The notes beneath the pieces were generated by a model. That model worked only from the letters and a program-made list of their open reading frames with translations. It made no database searches and was not told the origin of the DNA. DNA of 64,000 nt from Bacteroides sp. M10 (lineage in GTDB: Bacteria; Bacteroidota; Bacteroidia; Bacteroidales; Bacteroidaceae). Position 1 is the first letter of the stretch, and each line of letters begins with the position of its first letter. Made by a program: the position numbers and the translations under genes. The DNA lies in contig NZ_CP060488.1 in NCBI RefSeq assembly GCF_014334015.1, positions 5,848,501-5,912,500 on the forward strand, read 5' to 3'. Below, one piece after another: positions 63,457 through 64,000 of this stretch.

Positions 63457-64000
63457 TTATTGTAATTGCGATAACTCAACATTTTGAAAAGCAATGCCAC
63501 CAATATTCTTGAATCCGTATTCATACAGTACTCCAATCATACCATCCGGATAACGGGCTATATCCGAATATCCGCCATAGTCACTACCAGTATAGGAATA
63601 TTGTTTTTTCCAGGTTACTCCATCGTCTTCACTCATTTTCAATGTGTTGTTATTACGATTGGTCTGACTATCAGGATTGGAGAATAAAAGAATGCCTTTG
63701 CCATCCTCTCCCAAACCATAAAAGAGGATAGAGCCCTGACATATCGGTTCTTTCAATGTAGTGTATTTACACGGACTCCATGTCAGTCCACCATCCGCAC
63801 TGGTAGAAACCACCCTGTATTTTTCCGTATCAGACTGTTTACGCATATTCAACATCAAATCACCATTGCTCAATTCGGTCACAGTACTCTCATTGGTATA
63901 ATCCATATCCATAATACCACCCAAATGCCAGGTTTCTCCCCTATCATCCGAATATATCACATGGGAACGTCCTGCACCGGAAGTCGTGGTGTTATGATTA
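63457..64000 (-). CDS. Sialidase (BNR-repeat neuraminidase), C-terminal part, truncated by the window
   Basis: About 180 residues at the C-terminal end of an exo-sialidase; the frame stays open to position 64000. BNR/Asp-box repeats: SDDRGETWHLG, TSADGGLTWSP and SEDDGVTWKK, with GSILFYGLGEDGKGILLFSNPDSQTNRNN and the end motif ARYPDGMIGVLYEYG, where the catalytic Tyr/Glu pair of the family lies. It releases terminal sialic acid from host glycans. The gene is first in a unit with the PKD/LamG lipoprotein. Confidence 0.9.
   Translation of the reverse strand, partial: NHNTTTSGAGRSHVIYSDDRGETWHLGGIMDMDYTNESTVTELSNGDLMLNMRKQSDTEKYRVVSTSADGGLTWSPCKYTTLKEPICQGSILFYGLGEDGKGILLFSNPDSQTNRNNNTLKMSEDDGVTWKKQYSYTGSDYGGYSDIARYPDGMIGVLYEYGFKNIGGIAFQNVELSQLQ

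Overview
The window is chromosomal DNA of a Bacteroides species, probably close to the B. thetaiotaomicron/B. ovatus group. The evidence is direct: SusC/SusD outer-membrane pairs, lipoproteins with an acidic stretch after the lipobox Cys, an ECF-sigma/FecR cassette, DUF3575/DUF4421-type genes, and many promoters matching the Bacteroidales pattern (TTG or TTTG, 18-20 bp, TAnnTTTG). Species assignment is inference.

Layout. 1-6.2 kb: end of an ABM-type monooxygenase gene, a flavin-binding PNPOx-like protein, an AraC regulator, the pentahaem nitrite reductase NrfA, a sensor kinase gene broken by an in-frame TAG, and a DnaQ-like exonuclease. 6.2-9.5 kb: a hexuronate operon (LacI regulator, SDR reductase, UxuA) with palindromic operator candidates. 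9.8-19.4 kb: two small stress/membrane proteins, an Fsr-like MFS exporter, a lipoprotein, a ParE-type toxin-antitoxin pair, an isolated SusC/SusD pair and a DUF4421 protein. 19.5-25.6 kb: a full biotin operon (bioB-bioA fusion, bioF, bioG, bioC, bioD). 25.6-31.8 kb: a hybrid histidine kinase and a three-subunit biotin-dependent acyl-CoA carboxylase, i.e. a user of the cofactor made next door. 32-35.7 kb: DUF3575 and OmpA-like envelope proteins and a lactate permease. 35.7-36.9 kb: 1.25 kb without a convincing gene, holding hairpins, 22-bp tandem repeats, AT palindromes and a structured leader RNA candidate in front of an unrecognised 160-aa gene. 37.5-43.7 kb: a WG-repeat protein, an RNA-repair operon (RtcB, a KxDG RNA ligase, HD-Pnk) with a leader of about 340 nt, and a thioredoxin-like lipoprotein.

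43.8-59.7 kb is one long minus-strand locus: a TonB-dependent receptor with an HU-like N-terminus, two LytS-type sensor kinases (one lacking the phospho-acceptor His), a LytTR response regulator, an ECF sigma factor, a FecR anti-sigma factor, SusC, SusD and two paralogous exported metallophosphoesterases. An IS4-family element has inserted exactly at the ATGA overlap joining the second kinase to its response regulator; an 11-bp target duplication allows the ancestral junction to be reconstructed. 59.9-64 kb: a small membrane protein, a hexapeptide acetyltransferase with a membrane partner, and a lipoprotein with three PKD domains and a LamG-like domain downstream of a truncated sialidase.

The features I rate most worth following are the RNA-repair operon with its long leader, the switch-like RNA at 36.67-36.92 kb, and the SusCD/metallophosphoesterase locus with its pseudokinase/kinase pair and IS insertion. 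Coordinates and motifs were read from the sequence; family names come from motif recognition, with no database search.
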